Origin: Pelagibius sp028280305 | GTDB lineage: Bacteria; Pseudomonadota; Alphaproteobacteria; Kiloniellales; Kiloniellaceae | NCBI RefSeq assembly: GCF_965233615.1 | Contig: NZ_OZ247495.1 | DNA: 64,000 bases | Reading direction: 5' to 3' (one strand) | In this document: positions 27,189 through 35,122 of the stretch, one piece after another | How positions within the stretch are numbered: the stretch's first letter is position 1 | Layout of the letters: each line of letters opens with the position of its first letter | Position numbers and translations under genes: made by a program | The notes under the pieces: generated by a model | What the model was told of the DNA's origin: nothing | Seen by the model: the letters and a program-made list of their open reading frames with translations, nothing else | Database searches by the model: none

Positions 27189-27273
27189 AGGGTCAACTCT
27201 GTGGATTGGGGAGGATGAAGGCGGACGGCATCATAGCCTCGGAACGCTGGCCCTGCAGTCCGAAATTGAGAGT

Positions 27274-28551
27274 TCAGCGGTCACCGACAGCATGGGCCAG
27301 GGTCGCGCCCAGCTCATAGAACGTCTGCTTCGCCCCTGCCAAAGGTTCGCGATAGTGAGACAGCAGGCCGCTGGGCAGCGCCTCCTCGTCACCATGAAGC
27401 AGGTAGCGCGCCGCCGCTCTGCCGAAGACCGTACCCGGAGCGATGCCGCGGCCGCCGTATCCAAAGATCGAGATAGCGCGATCACCGAGCTTCACGGCTT
27501 TGGGCAGATGATCGCCGGTCATGGCGATGCGCCCGAACCAGGCGTGCTCCAACGCGGTCCCCTCCAGCTCGGGAAACAGGGCGGCGAGCTTGCGCGCCGC
27601 CCAGGCCCGATGCGTACCACCGCCAAGACTGTCCAGCGACCCCATGGCCCCGACCAGCAGACGCCCGGCCGCATCGAGACGGAAGGAGGACATGACGGTA
27701 CCGGTATCCCAGCAGCCCTGGCGCTCCGGCAGGATCGACTTACGGAGGTTGTCGCTGAGGGGTCGGCTGGCGAGTTGGAAGTAGTGCATAGGCACATAGG
27801 CAGGCGCAGCGACCCCCGGCAGGGGACGGCCATAGGCATTGACCGCCACCAGCAAGGCCGGCGCGCGAACGCTGCCCTTGGGGGTCTCAACACACCACGC
27901 AGCCTGGTCTCGCGTCACCTGAAGGGCCGGTGTCCCCTCATGCAGAGCGGCACCCTGGGATACCGCTGCCCGCGCAAGCCCCCGGCAGTAGGCAAGCGGT
28001 TGTATGGTGCCGGCCCGGCGGTCCAGCAAAGCGCCGTGAAAGGCCGAGGATCCGGTGCGACGAGCCGTCTCGTCAGGGCTCAGCAGCTCAACCGGGGCGC
28101 CCTGTGCCTTGAATTGCCGCAGACGCTCCTGCAGTCCGCCCACCGCCGAGGCCGCATGGGCGCAATGCAGGGTGCCGTTGCGCACGGCTTCACAGTCTAT
28201 GGCGTGACGCCCGATGAGCTCGAAGACAAGATCGGGGCCCGCAGCCAAAGCCTGATTGAGGCGCCGGCCAAGCACCGGACCCAGAACAGCTTCCACCTTT
28301 TCCGGCTCCAGCCAGAGCCCGGCGTTGACCAGGCCGACATTGCGACCAGAGCCGCCAAAGCCGATGGTCTCCGCCTCCAGAAGCCGCACAGATGCGCCCG
28401 CTTCTGCAAGATGCAGTGCAGCCGAGCAGCCGGTGAAACCGCCGCCGATGATGACAATGTCGGCCTCCACGGCATCGCCCAGGGGCGGCGCGTCAAGCGC
28501 CGCACCCGCCGTGCTGCGCCACAGGTTGCCATCGGACCGGCCGTCATTCAT
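27274..28551 (-). CDS. FAD-dependent amine/amino-acid oxidase (DAO family, PuuB-like)
   Basis: 425 aa. The N-terminal dinucleotide-binding motif is ADIVIIGGGFTGCSAALHLAEAG (about residues 27-50) followed by GFGGSGRNVGLVN, typical of DadA/PuuB-type flavoproteins. The C-terminal IFGYGGRGIAPGTVFG binds the FAD end. The start at 28551 is supported by an AAGGTGGG ribosome binding site; an upstream in-frame ATG at 28599 and another start lack one. Possible substrates are N-glutamylated amines, sarcosine-like compounds or D-amino acids. It lies 85 bases before the 2-hydroxyacid dehydrogenase gene on the same strand and is divergent from a nitroreductase. Confidence 0.82.
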   Translation of the reverse strand: MNDGRSDGNLWRSTAGAALDAPPLGDAVEADIVIIGGGFTGCSAALHLAEAGASVRLLEAETIGFGGSGRNVGLVNAGLWLEPEKVEAVLGPVLGRRLNQALAAGPDLVFELIGRHAIDCEAVRNGTLHCAHAASAVGGLQERLRQFKAQGAPVELLSPDETARRTGSSAFHGALLDRRAGTIQPLAYCRGLARAAVSQGAALHEGTPALQVTRDQAAWCVETPKGSVRAPALLVAVNAYGRPLPGVAAPAYVPMHYFQLASRPLSDNLRKSILPERQGCWDTGTVMSSFRLDAAGRLLVGAMGSLDSLGGGTHRAWAARKLAALFPELEGTALEHAWFGRIAMTGDHLPKAVKLGDRAISIFGYGGRGIAPGTVFGRAAARYLLHGDEEALPSGLLSHYREPLAGAKQTFYELGATLAHAVGDR

Positions 28552-28697
28552 CGGGAAACCCACCTTAATAGAACCAAAACGCCTTACAGGGGATTTCATC
28601 GAATTCAGGGGACGATGACAAGCGGGCAATTGAGGGCTTTCACCGCCAAAGCCACAGCCCTACCCTGTAATGGGAGAGTCTTGCGTGGAGGGAATCG

Positions 28698-29537
28698 ATG
28701 AATGTACAGCAGAACAGATCAGACTTGGGTGCGGCCCTTGCAGCGCGCTTCAGCGACGGAGCGGATCTCGACGTCGACATCGCCGGCGAGTCGGCAAGCC
28801 GGTTGATGCCGCTGGCCGGCCGCGGGTCTGTCCGGCAGTTCAAGGATACCCCGATATCACCCGATCTGCTGCGGTTGCTGAGCGCGCTTGCCCTGGCGGC
28901 GCCGACGAAAAGTGATCTCCAGCAACGCGATATTGTCATGGTGACGGACCCGGCGCTGCGCGAGTCGATCAATCTGCTGATCGATGACCAAAGCTGGATC
29001 GCCGAAGCGCCGGCGATGCTCGTGTTCTGCGGAAACAACCGGCGCCAGCGGCAAATCCACGAAATGCGGGGGCACCCTTTCGCCAATGACCACCTGGATG
29101 CTTTCTTCAACGCGGCTGTCGACGCCGGGATCACCCTGACGGCCTTTGTAATGGCCGCGGAGACTCTCGGCCTCGGCTGCTGTCCGGTCAGCGCGCTGCG
29201 CAATGAGTCGGAGAAAGTCAGCCACCTGCTCGGCCTGCCCGACCATGTCTTCCCGGTCGCCGGTCTGGCCGTCGGCTGGCCCGCGGCGAGAGCACCGATC
29301 AGTCCCCGCCTGCCGCTCGGCGTCACCTTTCATGAAAACCGCTTCAGCGAGGACGGCATCAAGGAAGCCATTGCGGCCTATGATCCATCGCGCCACTACG
29401 AAGCGCAGCGCTTCGTCGAGGACTATGGCGAAGACGCCGGCTACGGATGGTCGGAAGATAAAACGCGGCAGTACTCGAAACCCGAACGTGCCGACTTCGG
29501 CGCCTTCATCCGCAGCAAGGGGTTTCGCCTGGATTGA
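28698..29537 (+). CDS. Nitroreductase family protein
   Basis: 279-residue FMN-dependent oxidoreductase of the NfsA/FRP-like type. The FMN site shows RGSVRQFKDTPIS (residues 41-53), APTKSD and the C-terminal LGLGCCPVSALRNESEKV, and PVAGLAVGWPA is the usual strand before the family's C-terminal arm. An extended C-terminal tail (about 230-279) contains YGEDAGYGWSEDKTRQYS. It may reduce nitro groups, quinones or flavins with NAD(P)H. It is divergent from the FAD oxidase (146-base gap) and convergent with the TauE gene. Confidence 0.85.
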   Translation: MNVQQNRSDLGAALAARFSDGADLDVDIAGESASRLMPLAGRGSVRQFKDTPISPDLLRLLSALALAAPTKSDLQQRDIVMVTDPALRESINLLIDDQSWIAEAPAMLVFCGNNRRQRQIHEMRGHPFANDHLDAFFNAAVDAGITLTAFVMAAETLGLGCCPVSALRNESEKVSHLLGLPDHVFPVAGLAVGWPAARAPISPRLPLGVTFHENRFSEDGIKEAIAAYDPSRHYEAQRFVEDYGEDAGYGWSEDKTRQYSKPERADFGAFIRSKGFRLD

Positions 29538-29540
29538 AGT

Positions 29541-30296
29541 CTAGAGCAGAACCCGCAGCATCATGTTGATGCCAAGGCAGAACAGAACCAGCAGCACCAG
29601 CTTACGGAAAGTCTCGGCCGGCAGGCGCCCGGCCAGCCTGTTGCCGATCCACATGCCAAGGCCGGCCGGCAGTGTGCAGGCCAGGGCGATGAGAACGCGG
29701 GGAAGGTTCATAAAGCCGATGACCCAGAAGGAGCCGGCAATCAAGACGCCCGAGAAGAGAAAGAAGAGACCGAGCGCGGAAATCATGACCCGCCGCTCCG
29801 CACCGATGCCGGTCAGGTAGGTCACAAAGACGGGTCCGTTGGTTGACGTCAGCGTGCCGATGACGCCCGCAGCGACGCCGGCGACCCCCTCGGCCAGAGG
29901 GCGGCGTGCCGCCGGAATCCGCAGGCGTGGATTGACGCCGCTGAAAAGGGCGAAAGCCGACACGAAGAGACCGAGGCAGAAGATCAGCGGTTCCTCATCA
30001 AGGCCGCTGAGCAAGACGGCGCCGATCGGAACGCCCACAACAATGCCGAACAGCATGAGCCGAAAGCGGGTCAGTGTCGCCCGCATCTCGCCAGCCTGGA
30101 CGAACTGAATCAGATTCATCAAAGGAAAGACAATCACATTGATGGCCAGCGCGAAACCGGTGGGAATCACCAGGGGCAGCAAGGAAATCGTGACCAGCGG
30201 AAGCCCGAAACCGAGGCCGCCTTTGATCACGCCCCCGAGGAGGAAGATTCCCAGAACGGCGAGCCAGGTAACGAGGTCGAGAGAGTCACCCGACAT
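29541..30296 (-). CDS. TauE/SafE-family (TSUP) membrane exporter
   Basis: 251 aa with about eight hydrophobic helices; LLGGVIKGGLGFGLPLVTISLLPLV and IGTLTSTNGPVFVTYLTG are the paired family repeats. TSUP members move sulfite, sulfonates (sulfoacetate, sulfolactate) or related anions. It begins 33 bases after the stop of the fumarase-like beta gene on the same strand, so it is probably the last gene of that operon, which makes a sulfur-containing substrate worth considering. Confidence 0.85.
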   Translation of the reverse strand: MSGDSLDLVTWLAVLGIFLLGGVIKGGLGFGLPLVTISLLPLVIPTGFALAINVIVFPLMNLIQFVQAGEMRATLTRFRLMLFGIVVGVPIGAVLLSGLDEEPLIFCLGLFVSAFALFSGVNPRLRIPAARRPLAEGVAGVAAGVIGTLTSTNGPVFVTYLTGIGAERRVMISALGLFFLFSGVLIAGSFWVIGFMNLPRVLIALACTLPAGLGMWIGNRLAGRLPAETFRKLVLLVLFCLGINMMLRVLL

Positions 30297-30329
30297 GGCA
30301 AACCTGCCGGGCCGTCACAGGGGCGTATC

Positions 30330-31010
30330 TCACATAACCTCGTCTTCTCGGTCGTCGGTCTCGCCATAGCGGTGCAGCGCCGGGGGTTTCAGACCCTCGT
30401 AGAGCTTGGCGATCCCCTGGTTCACCTGATCGCCCTGCTGGGCGAAGAGCGAGTTTCCCGCAAGGTCGCTGTCGACGATGAAGGGGCCGAAATTCTCCAC
30501 CTCGAACAACCAAAGCGCCTGGGCAATGCCCAGATCCTCCAGCCAGTGTACCGCCCGCACCTTCTTCACCCCGCGGCCAAGCAAGGCCCCTGTACCGTAG
30601 CCCACGGTCGTCAGATAAACCGCGCCGCGGGGGGCCAGAACGTCTTTGTAGTCATTGCGCGGCATGCCGCCCTTGCCGATCACGATCTTGGTGCCGGTCA
30701 GATCCAGCCAGTCGCCGATATACTTGGAAAAACGGAAACTGGCCGTCGCGGTCACACCGCCGACCACATAGCTGCCGTCGGCCTGGGGGGCCGCTGCGGG
30801 AGAGCAATGGAAGTTCACGTTGCTGGCCTCGGTCAGCCCCTCCGGCAACGTCCCTCCTTCGGCAAGAACACGATTGTAGACGCCTTCCCGCGCCGTATAG
30901 ACAAGGCCGTTCAGAAACACGACGGAACCGAGTTCAAGGCCGGCAATGTCCTCCGGCTTTGCCGGCAGGTTCAGGCGGACCTGTTTAAGCTTGTGTCCCG
31001 GCTTGGCCAT
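30330..31010 (-). CDS. Class I fumarase-like hydratase, beta (C-terminal) subunit
   Basis: 226 aa, corresponding to the beta domain of class I fumarases and L-tartrate dehydratase (TtdB). Family landmarks can be aligned but are altered: AREGVYNRV in place of the usual ARDxAHxR, TATASFRFSKY in place of TTAGRMDxY, and GKGGMPRN in place of AKGNRS. The distal ELGxEA...DFPAF region is LGIAQALWLFEVENFGPF. I choose the ATG at 31010, which overlaps the alpha gene by 40 bases. These changes argue that the dimer hydrates a molecule other than fumarate. Confidence 0.85.
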   Translation of the reverse strand: MAKPGHKLKQVRLNLPAKPEDIAGLELGSVVFLNGLVYTAREGVYNRVLAEGGTLPEGLTEASNVNFHCSPAAAPQADGSYVVGGVTATASFRFSKYIGDWLDLTGTKIVIGKGGMPRNDYKDVLAPRGAVYLTTVGYGTGALLGRGVKKVRAVHWLEDLGIAQALWLFEVENFGPFIVDSDLAGNSLFAQQGDQVNQGIAKLYEGLKPPALHRYGETDDREDEVM

Positions 31011-31936
31011 TCCACCGTCTCCCGGCGCATGTAAGGGGTGAACCATTGCGGATCGGTTCGATAGCTCACCGAACCGTCCGCCATCAGACGCGCCGTGGCG
31101 CGCCGCGACGACAGGCAGAAGGTGTGAACCGACACCGGCATGCCGCCGGTATGGGTGTAGCCCACCTCGATGTGGCAGTCGACCACCATGGAGGAGCCGA
31201 CGAAACCCATGGCGCCCATGCCGATGTTGTTGCCCAACTCCTTCAGTTCCAGTTCCAGAGCCGCGATCTTGGGGTCGGGATTGCGGTCGCCGACGACCCG
31301 CAGGCAGGCAGCCTGTTTGCCGAGCACCATGCAGGTGTCTTTCGAGGCGCCAATCCCGACACCGACGATGGCCGGCTGGCAGGCGAGCCCCCGCTTGCCG
31401 AAGGCGATGAGGGTGTCGAGCAGGAAGCGCTTGATGCCGTCGATCCCGTCGCCGGGAAACAGCATGCGGTAGTCCGAGCCGAAGAGCCCGCCCTTGTGCA
31501 CCGTTGTAACGTCGATCCAATCGGCCTCGGGCTCGAAACTCCACTCGATCTCCGGCGCGTTGATGCCGACATTGTTGTTGTGCTCGCTGCGCCACAGCGG
31601 ATGCACCCGGTTGGGGCGCAGCGGCACGTCCTGGGTCGCCCGCGCTGTTGCCGAGCGCAGAGCCCGTTCGATACCGGTAAAGCCGCCGGTGAAACTGGCT
31701 TTGTCACCCACCTTCACATAGTAGCGCGGCAAGCCGGTGTCGGCGCACATGGGCCGACGGTCTTCGCTGGCAGCCTCCCAGTTCTCCACCATGGACTGCA
31801 GCACAAAGGCCGAGAGGTCGCCGCTTTCCACGTCGATCATGCCCTTGATGCCGCCCAGATAGTCCTCCGGAATGTCAATGGCGGCCTTTTTCATGATCTC
31901 ATAGCCGGCGGCTTCGATGGCCGCTTGTTCGATCAT
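30971..31936 (-). CDS. Class I fumarase-like hydratase, alpha (N-terminal) subunit
   Basis: 321 aa, the Fe-S cluster-bearing subunit. The three cluster cysteines are recognisable in MCADTGLPRYYVKVG, LACQPAIVGVG and VVDCHIEVGYTHTGG. The substrate-binding motif that is usually KGGGSEN reads KGGLFGSD, a marked departure. Together with the beta subunit it forms a heterodimeric hydro-lyase of the fumarase/tartrate-dehydratase/mesaconase type. It follows the SdhA-like gene after 28 bases. It is unlikely to be the housekeeping fumarase because of its operon and residue changes. Confidence 0.87.
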   Translation of the reverse strand: MIEQAAIEAAGYEIMKKAAIDIPEDYLGGIKGMIDVESGDLSAFVLQSMVENWEAASEDRRPMCADTGLPRYYVKVGDKASFTGGFTGIERALRSATARATQDVPLRPNRVHPLWRSEHNNNVGINAPEIEWSFEPEADWIDVTTVHKGGLFGSDYRMLFPGDGIDGIKRFLLDTLIAFGKRGLACQPAIVGVGIGASKDTCMVLGKQAACLRVVGDRNPDPKIAALELELKELGNNIGMGAMGFVGSSMVVDCHIEVGYTHTGGMPVSVHTFCLSSRRATARLMADGSVSYRTDPQWFTPYMRRETVEWPSRDTSLNRSA

Positions 31937-31964
31937 GCTTTCCTCCTCCTTTTCCGCCGCCCGC

Positions 31965-33713
31965 TCAGGCGGTCGCTGCCGGTGGCACCCCGGCTTCGTC
32001 GTCGATGAGGGACTGACCGGGCTTCACCTTGTCGAAGGTAACCGGCACCATGGACGTCGCCAGCCCCTCATCGCGCAGGGCGATCCGGGTGAAGGCCGTG
32101 GTTTCCAGATCGCCGGTCTCGGGGAAGTCCTCCCGGAAGTGAGCGCCGCGGGAATCTTCGCGCGCCCCGGAAGCTGCAGCAATCACCGCCGAGACCGTGA
32201 GCAGGCTGTCCAGATTCAGCCAGTCATGCCAAGTGAGATTGAAAGCCCTGTCGCCGTCGGCAAGCCCGGTCGCCTGAAGTTCGGTATTCAAGGACATCAG
32301 AGAGTCATGGCCCTTCTCCAGGCTTTCGGCGCTGCGCAGTATGCCGACGTGGTCCCACATGTCCTGGGAAAGGCGGTCACGCAGCCCGTTCAGGTCACCG
32401 CCGGTCTGGGCAAAGGGTTTCTCGGCGCGGGCAATCCCGGCCTCGATCACCGTCTCATCCGGGTCGCGCCAGCCGGGCTGACCCTTTACGTAGGCGGCCA
32501 TGGAGTCCCCGGCGATGCCGCCAAAGACGGTAGAGTTTGCGACACCGTTGCCGCCCAGACGGTTGGCGCCGTGGACGCCGCCGCAATCCTCCCCTGCCGC
32601 AAAGAGACCGGGCGAGGCTGTCGATCCGTCCGGCTCGAACTCGATCCCGCCCATCATGTAATGGGCCGTCGGCACCACCTCGACCCGGCCGCCCGCCAGA
32701 TCGAAACCGCAGTCCGCACAGCGTTTCACCATGCCCGGAAAAAGATCGGTCACCCGCTCCTCCCCCAGATGCGCCATTTCGATGTAGACGCCGCCCATTG
32801 GGGTTGTGCGTCCGGCGCGCATCTCCGCATAGATAGCGCGGGAAACGATGTCGCGGGTCGCCCGTTCACCGGCCGGATGGTAGCCCGCCATGAAGCGCTC
32901 CCCGGCACCGTTCAGCAGATACCCGCCGGCACCGCGCAGCCCCTCCTCCAGCACCGTGCCAGTCATCCGGGTGTCGGGGCCGCCGAGCAGGCCCGTCGGA
33001 TGGAACTGCACCATCTCCATGTCGCGCAGGTTCAGGCCGTAGCGCAGTGCCATCGCCAGCCCGTCGCAGCTCTTGTCGCCGGAGGGCGTGTGGTAGAGAT
33101 ACATGGTCGGCCCGGCGCCGGTCGCCAGCAGCACCGCCTTGCCCTGCACCAGCCGATAGGCGCCGTCGCGCATGTCGATCATCAGCACCCCGGCGATGCC
33201 GGAGCCGTCGCGCGCCGGGATCAGTTCGATGGCGCGATGCTCCTCCAGTCTGGCAGCGTCGAGCGCCCAGACCTGCTCCATCAGGCGGTTGATGATCTCG
33301 ATCCCGGTCAGATCCCCCTTGTGCACCGTGCGGTCGAAGCTCTGTCCGGCGAAGGCCTTTTGGTGCAGAGATCCATCGGCGTTGCGGTCGAAGAAGCACC
33401 CAACCTCGTTCTCCAACTCGCGGATGCGCTCCACCGCCTTCACGCAGAGCGTCCAGGCGAGGTCCTGGCGTGGCAGCCACTTACCGCCGACGATGGTGTC
33501 CATGAAGTGGCGTTCGATGGAATCGCCCGGCGCCAAGGCGACGTTGTATCCGCCTTGAACCATGCGGGTACAACCGCTTTTCCCCAGCAACCCCTTGGCA
33601 GCGATGGTGACGTCGAGGTCCGGATTGGCCTGCTTGGCGTGGAGCGCGGCAAAGAGCCCCGCCCCGCCGCTGCCGAGGATCAAAATGTCCGTCTTGTGGC
33701 GTTCGATCATCAT
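31965..33713 (-). CDS. Succinate dehydrogenase/fumarate reductase-like flavoprotein subunit
   Basis: 582 aa. Dinucleotide motif ILGSGGAGLFAALHA (residues 12-26). Substrate residues of the SdhA/FrdA family are all present: QFHPTG (H238), ERATRD with R287, PTAHYMMGG (H351) and GANRLGGNG (R385). The covalent-FAD histidine, normally in S-H-T five residues before QGG, is Cys48 here (S-G-C-T-R-M-V-Q-G-G), so FAD is probably not linked by the usual bond. It therefore should still bind a four-carbon dicarboxylate or close analogue but with a different redox balance. It lies between two anchor genes and the hydratase genes. Confidence 0.92.
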   Translation of the reverse strand: MMIERHKTDILILGSGGAGLFAALHAKQANPDLDVTIAAKGLLGKSGCTRMVQGGYNVALAPGDSIERHFMDTIVGGKWLPRQDLAWTLCVKAVERIRELENEVGCFFDRNADGSLHQKAFAGQSFDRTVHKGDLTGIEIINRLMEQVWALDAARLEEHRAIELIPARDGSGIAGVLMIDMRDGAYRLVQGKAVLLATGAGPTMYLYHTPSGDKSCDGLAMALRYGLNLRDMEMVQFHPTGLLGGPDTRMTGTVLEEGLRGAGGYLLNGAGERFMAGYHPAGERATRDIVSRAIYAEMRAGRTTPMGGVYIEMAHLGEERVTDLFPGMVKRCADCGFDLAGGRVEVVPTAHYMMGGIEFEPDGSTASPGLFAAGEDCGGVHGANRLGGNGVANSTVFGGIAGDSMAAYVKGQPGWRDPDETVIEAGIARAEKPFAQTGGDLNGLRDRLSQDMWDHVGILRSAESLEKGHDSLMSLNTELQATGLADGDRAFNLTWHDWLNLDSLLTVSAVIAAASGAREDSRGAHFREDFPETGDLETTAFTRIALRDEGLATSMVPVTFDKVKPGQSLIDDEAGVPPAATA

Positions 33714-33716
33714 GAC

Positions 33717-34064
33717 TCAGACGACCTGCGCATAGAAGGCCACGCCGGCAGCGACCGCAGCAAGGGTTCCCGGAAAGATCCAGCGCAGGCGCGGGTCGCT
33801 GCGAAGCGGCCAGCGCGTGAACTCCAACGCCAGAACCCGGATACCGAAGCAAAGATGCAGGGTCAGCAGGGTCACCAGGCCCCACTCCGCCACCTTCACC
33901 AGCGGCAACTCCGCAAAGACGAGAAAACTGTCGAGAGTCTCGGCACCCTCCAGAGCAAGCCCCAGGGCGAGAAAGTGAAACGGCAGAAAGACGGCCAGGG
34001 CCAGGCCCGACAGCCGATGACCGAGAAAAGCGAGATAGCTCTCGTGACTGCGCAGCGGCTGCAT
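33717..34064 (-). CDS. Succinate dehydrogenase-like membrane anchor (SdhC-type)
   Basis: 115 aa with three transmembrane helices. The N-terminal helix start GHRLSG (H16-R-L-S-G) is the classical SdhC motif, and LLTLHLCFGIRVL carries H70 at the expected haem b ligand place. It starts 3 bases after the second anchor gene's stop and precedes the flavoprotein gene. It passes electrons to quinone with its partner. Confidence 0.82.
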   Translation of the reverse strand: MQPLRSHESYLAFLGHRLSGLALAVFLPFHFLALGLALEGAETLDSFLVFAELPLVKVAEWGLVTLLTLHLCFGIRVLALEFTRWPLRSDPRLRWIFPGTLAAVAAGVAFYAQVV

Positions 34065-34067
34065 GAT

Positions 34068-34394
34068 TCAGGCCACCACGGCAACGACGGCCCGCAGGCC
34101 GAGCACGGCGAGCAAAAGGCCGAAAGCCAGGGCAAGAAGGTTCACGAGACCCGTCCCCGCCGGCGTCCATTCCCGCAGGATGTTGCGCAGACCCAAGGGC
34201 GCATGAACAGCGGCGGCGAGAACGAAGAGGCCGTAGAACAGCGCCCAGCCCAGGCTGCCCTGGGTGCGGCCGAGAATCTCCGCCGCCGTCAGGCCATCGC
34301 GCACCGCGTAGAAAATCAGGCCGAGATGAATCAGCACCAGCGGCGCCAGAACCATGGCGCTGAGGCGCTGCAGGACAAAGAGGTGCCGCTCCAT
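34068..34394 (-). CDS. Second succinate dehydrogenase-like membrane anchor
   Basis: 108 aa with three transmembrane helices. It begins MERHLFVLQRLSAMVL, again SdhC-like (QRLSA) rather than SdhD-like, and has H23 and AAVHAPLGLRN (H64) as candidate haem or quinone residues. The true start is the ATG at 34394, 2 bases after the Fe-S gene stop; the frame stays open further upstream. Having two small SdhC-type anchors matches other heterotetrameric complexes. Confidence 0.78.
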   Translation of the reverse strand: MERHLFVLQRLSAMVLAPLVLIHLGLIFYAVRDGLTAAEILGRTQGSLGWALFYGLFVLAAAVHAPLGLRNILREWTPAGTGLVNLLALAFGLLLAVLGLRAVVAVVA

Positions 34395-34396
34395 CG

Positions 34397-35122
34397 TCAC
34401 GATACCTTCGGGGCGCCGAAAAACGCTGTACGCTTCAGACCGGCAATGGATTCCGATGGGCTCAGTCCGACCGGACAGTGACGGGTACAGTTGCCCTGGC
34501 TGTGGCAGGACGTGCAGCCGCCGGACGAGAAAGCGCGGTCCAGGGTGTCGTCCCGCGCCCCATGGCGGGCATCGTTCACCAGGGTCCAGGCCCGGTTCAG
34601 TGCCGCCGGCCCCAGATAGTCGGCATCCCAGGTCACCACGTCGCAGGCGCTGTAGCAGACGGCACAGTTGATGCACTCGATGGCGGCGGAAGCGGCCAGA
34701 CGTGCCCGACCTTGCGGGTCGACGGCTTGTGGGGGATCTTCGCGGCTGGCGGTACCGAGATGACGGCCGCCGGCCTTCTGCCACTTCTCGAAGAAGGGTG
34801 TCAGATCGCAGGCGAGATCCTTTATCCGCGGCAGATTGCGCAGCGGCTCCAGCGTCAGGGTCCCCTCCTGGGCGATACTGCGGACATGGGTGCGGCAGGT
34901 CCAACGGGGCCTCCCGTTCACGGTCATGGCGCAGGACCCGCAGACCCCGACCCGGCAGGCAAAGCGATAAGCCAAAGCCGGCTCCTGGTGGCGCTGTACT
35001 TCAGTCACCACATCCAGGACCGTCTGGTTGGCCCGCGGCGGCACCCGATAGGTCTGGAAACACCCGTCGTCCCGCCCGCGCCAGATGCGCACCGTCAGTT
35101 CGTCTGAACCGCCTGTGGTCAT
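34397..35122 (-). CDS. Succinate dehydrogenase-like iron-sulfur subunit
   Basis: 241 aa. [2Fe-2S] ligands are CRVGVCGSC followed by a Cys 12 residues later; the second domain has CINCAVCYSAC and CTSCHSQGNCTRHCP for the [4Fe-4S] and [3Fe-4S] clusters. The usual Pro after the fourth Cys of the first ferredoxin motif is Asp, and an extra Cys pair (CTSC) is present. The N-terminus reads TVRIWRGRDDG, as in SdhB proteins. It overlaps the TPP enzyme gene by 4 bases, so it is translationally coupled to it. Confidence 0.92.
   Translation of the reverse strand: MTTGGSDELTVRIWRGRDDGCFQTYRVPPRANQTVLDVVTEVQRHQEPALAYRFACRVGVCGSCAMTVNGRPRWTCRTHVRSIAQEGTLTLEPLRNLPRIKDLACDLTPFFEKWQKAGGRHLGTASREDPPQAVDPQGRARLAASAAIECINCAVCYSACDVVTWDADYLGPAALNRAWTLVNDARHGARDDTLDRAFSSGGCTSCHSQGNCTRHCPVGLSPSESIAGLKRTAFFGAPKVS

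Noticed and set aside
30330..34394. Housekeeping fumarase and succinate dehydrogenase of the TCA cycle
   Set aside because: The operon lacks other TCA genes, has a dedicated LysR regulator, and diagnostic residues (flavinylation His, fumarase pocket motifs) are changed.
31917..34481. Very long open frame (about 850 codons) on the plus strand, antisense to the SDH-like genes
   Set aside because: Composition is Arg/Gln/His-rich with no family resemblance; it mirrors the third-position GC bias of the well-supported minus-strand genes. Similar antisense frames at 158-1825, 42219-44213 and 53527-55038 were rejected for the same reason.
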